Shown piece after piece: positions 5,084 to 6,098 of a stretch of 6,098 bases of DNA (position 1 is the stretch's first letter; every line of letters begins with the position of its first letter). Source of the DNA: an uncultured Clostridia bacterium (GTDB lineage Bacteria; Bacillota; Clostridia; Oscillospirales; Oscillospiraceae); assembly GCA_946060825.1 (NCBI GenBank), contig CAMGPO010000076.1, forward strand, positions 1 through 6,098. The letters are read 5' to 3'. A program made the translations under genes and the position numbers. A model generated the notes under the pieces. That model saw nothing but the letters and a program-made list of their open reading frames with translations, was not told where the DNA came from and searched no databases.

Positions 5084-5800
5084 ATGATTTTGTTTTTGAC
5101 GAGCAGTCCCTGTGTCGCCGGGGAGGCGGCTCTGAACCCCATCAACGGTTTTGTGGACGCCCTGCGGGAGGCTCTTCCCGAGGGCCCGCGCTGTCTGTTT
5201 TTCTGTTCCGACCCGGACAGTCCGGAGCTGACGGATCACTTTGCGGCGGATATGGCCGGGGCCTTTGCCGAGGCTGGGATGGAGTTTTCCGAGGTGGCGG
5301 TCTGCGACGGCCGCAATGCGGAGGACGCCCCCTGGCTGATCGCGGAGAGCGACTTCATCATCCTGGCCGGGGGCCACGTGCCGACCCAGAACGCCTTTTT
5401 CCGCAGCATCGGCCTGCGGGAGCTGCTGCAGGGGTATGAGGGCGTGGTCATGGGCATCAGCGCCGGAACCATGAACAGTGCCGATGAGGTCTATGTTCAG
5501 CCGGAGCTGGAAGGGGAGTCCGTCGACCCGTATTTTGACCGCTTTCTGCCGGGCCTCGGCCTGACGGAGATTATGGTGGTGCCCCACTATCAGGAGACGA
5601 AGGACAGCATGATCGACGGCCAGCTGCTCTATGAGGAGGTCACGATTCCGGACAGCCGGGGACGCTGCTTCCTGGCCCTGGTGGACGGCTCCTTTGTCCT
5701 CTGCTGCGGCGATCAGGTGGAGCTGCGGGGCGAGGCATACCTGATCGACGACGGCGAGGTGCGGCAGATCAGCGCCGAGGGCGATTGCCTTGTCCTCTAA
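5084..5800 (+). CDS. Peptidase S51-like protein (peptidase E / type 1 glutamine amidotransferase-like fold)
   Basis: This 238-residue cytoplasmic protein (no signal peptide) is of the size usual for the family. The nucleophile elbow GISAG (residues 124-128) places Ser126 as catalytic serine. An upstream loop AGGHVPTQN (95-103) lines the active site, and His168 in VPHYQ (166-170) is the likely general base. The acidic partner may be Asp201 in the LVDGSF segment, by analogy with the peptidase E Ser-His-Glu triad; this is inferred. Known S51 members are peptidase E, which cleaves Asp-X dipeptides, and cyanophycinase. The GGH-type loop subgroup is common in Firmicutes, and as far as I know its substrate is not established. 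The gene begins 3 nt after the TetR stop, with AGGAG at 5071-5075 inside the end of that gene, so translation is probably coupled. A dipeptidase acting on an acidic or modified peptide is possible. Confidence 0.88.
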   Translation: MILFLTSSPCVAGEAALNPINGFVDALREALPEGPRCLFFCSDPDSPELTDHFAADMAGAFAEAGMEFSEVAVCDGRNAEDAPWLIAESDFIILAGGHVPTQNAFFRSIGLRELLQGYEGVVMGISAGTMNSADEVYVQPELEGESVDPYFDRFLPGLGLTEIMVVPHYQETKDSMIDGQLLYEEVTIPDSRGRCFLALVDGSFVLCCGDQVELRGEAYLIDDGEVRQISAEGDCLVL

Positions 5801-5802
5801 CC

Positions 5803-5827
5803 CGGCAAAAAGAAATTTGCCGATTTT
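5803..5827 (+). terminator. Weak intrinsic terminator after the S51-peptidase gene
   Basis: CGGCAAA (5803-5809) pairs with TTTGCCG (5816-5822) around AAGAAA and is followed by ATTTTAG. The 7-bp stem begins 2 nt after the stop codon. The U-run is short, so some read-through into the tRNA gene is possible. Confidence 0.55.
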
Positions 5828-5838
5828 AGAAAAAAGGC

Positions 5839-5867
5839 TTGCAAAAGCAGAGAAAGTGTGGTATCAT
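5839..5867 (+). promoter_or_regulatory. Promoter of the tRNA-Pro gene
   Basis: TTGCAA (5839-5844) and TATCAT (5862-5867) are separated by exactly 17 bp, with TG at 5859-5860 just before the -10. Transcription would start near 5874, about 11 nt before the mature tRNA 5' end. Confidence 0.75.
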
Positions 5868-5884
5868 AACCGAGCTGAGAAAAT

Positions 5885-5961
5885 CCGGGTGTGGCGAAGT
5901 TTGGTATCGCGCTTGAATGGGGTTCAAGAGGCCCCGAGTTCGAATCTCGGCACTCGGACCA
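5885..5961 (+). tRNA. tRNA-Pro (anticodon GGG)
   Basis: The 77 bases fold into a full cloverleaf. The acceptor stem is CCGGGTG/CACTCGG (one G.U), followed by discriminator A and an encoded CCA at 5959-5961. The D stem is GCGA/TCGC. The anticodon stem CTTGA/TCAAG carries the loop ATGGGGT, which puts GGG at positions 34-36. The variable loop is AGGCC, and the T arm CCGAG/CTCGG has the loop TTCGAAT. Anticodon GGG reads CCC and CCU proline codons. C1-G72 with A73 agrees with bacterial tRNA-Pro. It stands alone, with its own promoter and terminator. Confidence 0.96.
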
Positions 5962-6015
5962 TCTCCGTACGCAATCATTGATACAATGGTTGTGTACGGA
6001 GATTTACTTTTATTA
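5961..6015 (+). terminator. Long-stem intrinsic terminator abutting the tRNA 3' end
   Basis: Bases 5961-5980 pair with 5984-6003 over 20 bp (two G.U) around the 3-nt loop ATA, and TTACTTTTATTA follows. The stem starts at the last A of the encoded CCA, leaving no unpaired spacer between mature tRNA and hairpin. Confidence 0.85.
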
Positions 6016-6098
6016 CTGCAATATACCTTAATCTTGGTAATTTCATAACTTTTTTGCCATTCTCTAGCGATTAGGTCGCAAATGAGGATGGTTTTTTA
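6016..6098. other. AT-rich tail with no recognised gene
   Basis: From about 6004 to the window end, G+C is about 31% by hand count, against a clearly GC-rich remainder. No start codon with a ribosome binding site is visible on the + strand. The - strand has an open frame running back through the tRNA, which is a chance frame. The stretch may be a spacer or the edge of a different region. Confidence 0.4.

Noticed and set aside
4517..5587. 356-codon open frame on the - strand opposite the TetR and S51 genes
   Set aside because: Spans two well-recognised + strand genes, shows no family motif and has no terminator or ribosome binding site of its own.
5790..5981. 63-codon + strand ORF overlapping the tRNA
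   Set aside because: Its coding content is the tRNA-Pro gene and its promoter; a structural RNA explains the sequence better.

Overview
The window looks like chromosome from a moderately high-GC Gram-positive anaerobe, probably a gut-type Clostridia (Oscillospirales-like) bacterium. This is inferred from strong AGGAGG-type ribosome binding sites, sigma-A-like promoters, U-tailed hairpin terminators, a CCA-encoding tRNA gene, an Mta/TipA-like MerR regulator, and modular secreted proteins combining cohesin-like, FnIII-like and InlB-type repeats. No gene allows a species call.

Left part (1-3497): three exported or surface proteins on the + strand, built from a shared set of modules. The first is cut by the window edge and shows only its C-terminal InlB-type repeats. 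The second (520 aa) has a signal peptide, a cohesin-like domain and four FnIII-like repeats of about 88 residues, with no recognisable anchor. It ends at a 30-bp perfectly palindromic terminator. The third (329 aa) has its own extended -10 promoter and a GC-rich leader. It combines a signal peptide, a paralogous cohesin-like domain, one InlB-type repeat, a Glu/Pro/Ala stalk and a C-terminal membrane anchor without LPXTG. The two cohesin-like domains align without a gap over about 110 residues at roughly half identity by hand count, so they come from duplication followed by exchange of the C-terminal modules.

Middle part (3498-5800): two converging terminators separate the surface cluster from a regulatory locus. 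A MerR-family regulator with a TipAS-type drug-binding domain runs on the - strand. Its promoter has the 19-bp spacer typical of MerR-activated promoters, which suggests autoregulation. Back to back with it is a sigma-A-like promoter driving a two-gene + strand operon: a TetR-family regulator and, 3 nt downstream, a peptidase-S51-like (peptidase E superfamily) protein.

Right part (5801-6098): a weak terminator, a well-formed promoter, a tRNA-Pro(GGG) gene, and a 20-bp-stem terminator that starts on the last base of the tRNA CCA. The remaining bases fall to about 31% G+C, in clear contrast with the rest. A different region, possibly an element integrated at the tRNA, may begin there, but the window ends too soon to tell.

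No CRISPR array, transposase, phage gene or defence system is visible. The most interesting points are the module-shuffled cohesin/InlB/FnIII cluster and the two-regulator divergent locus.
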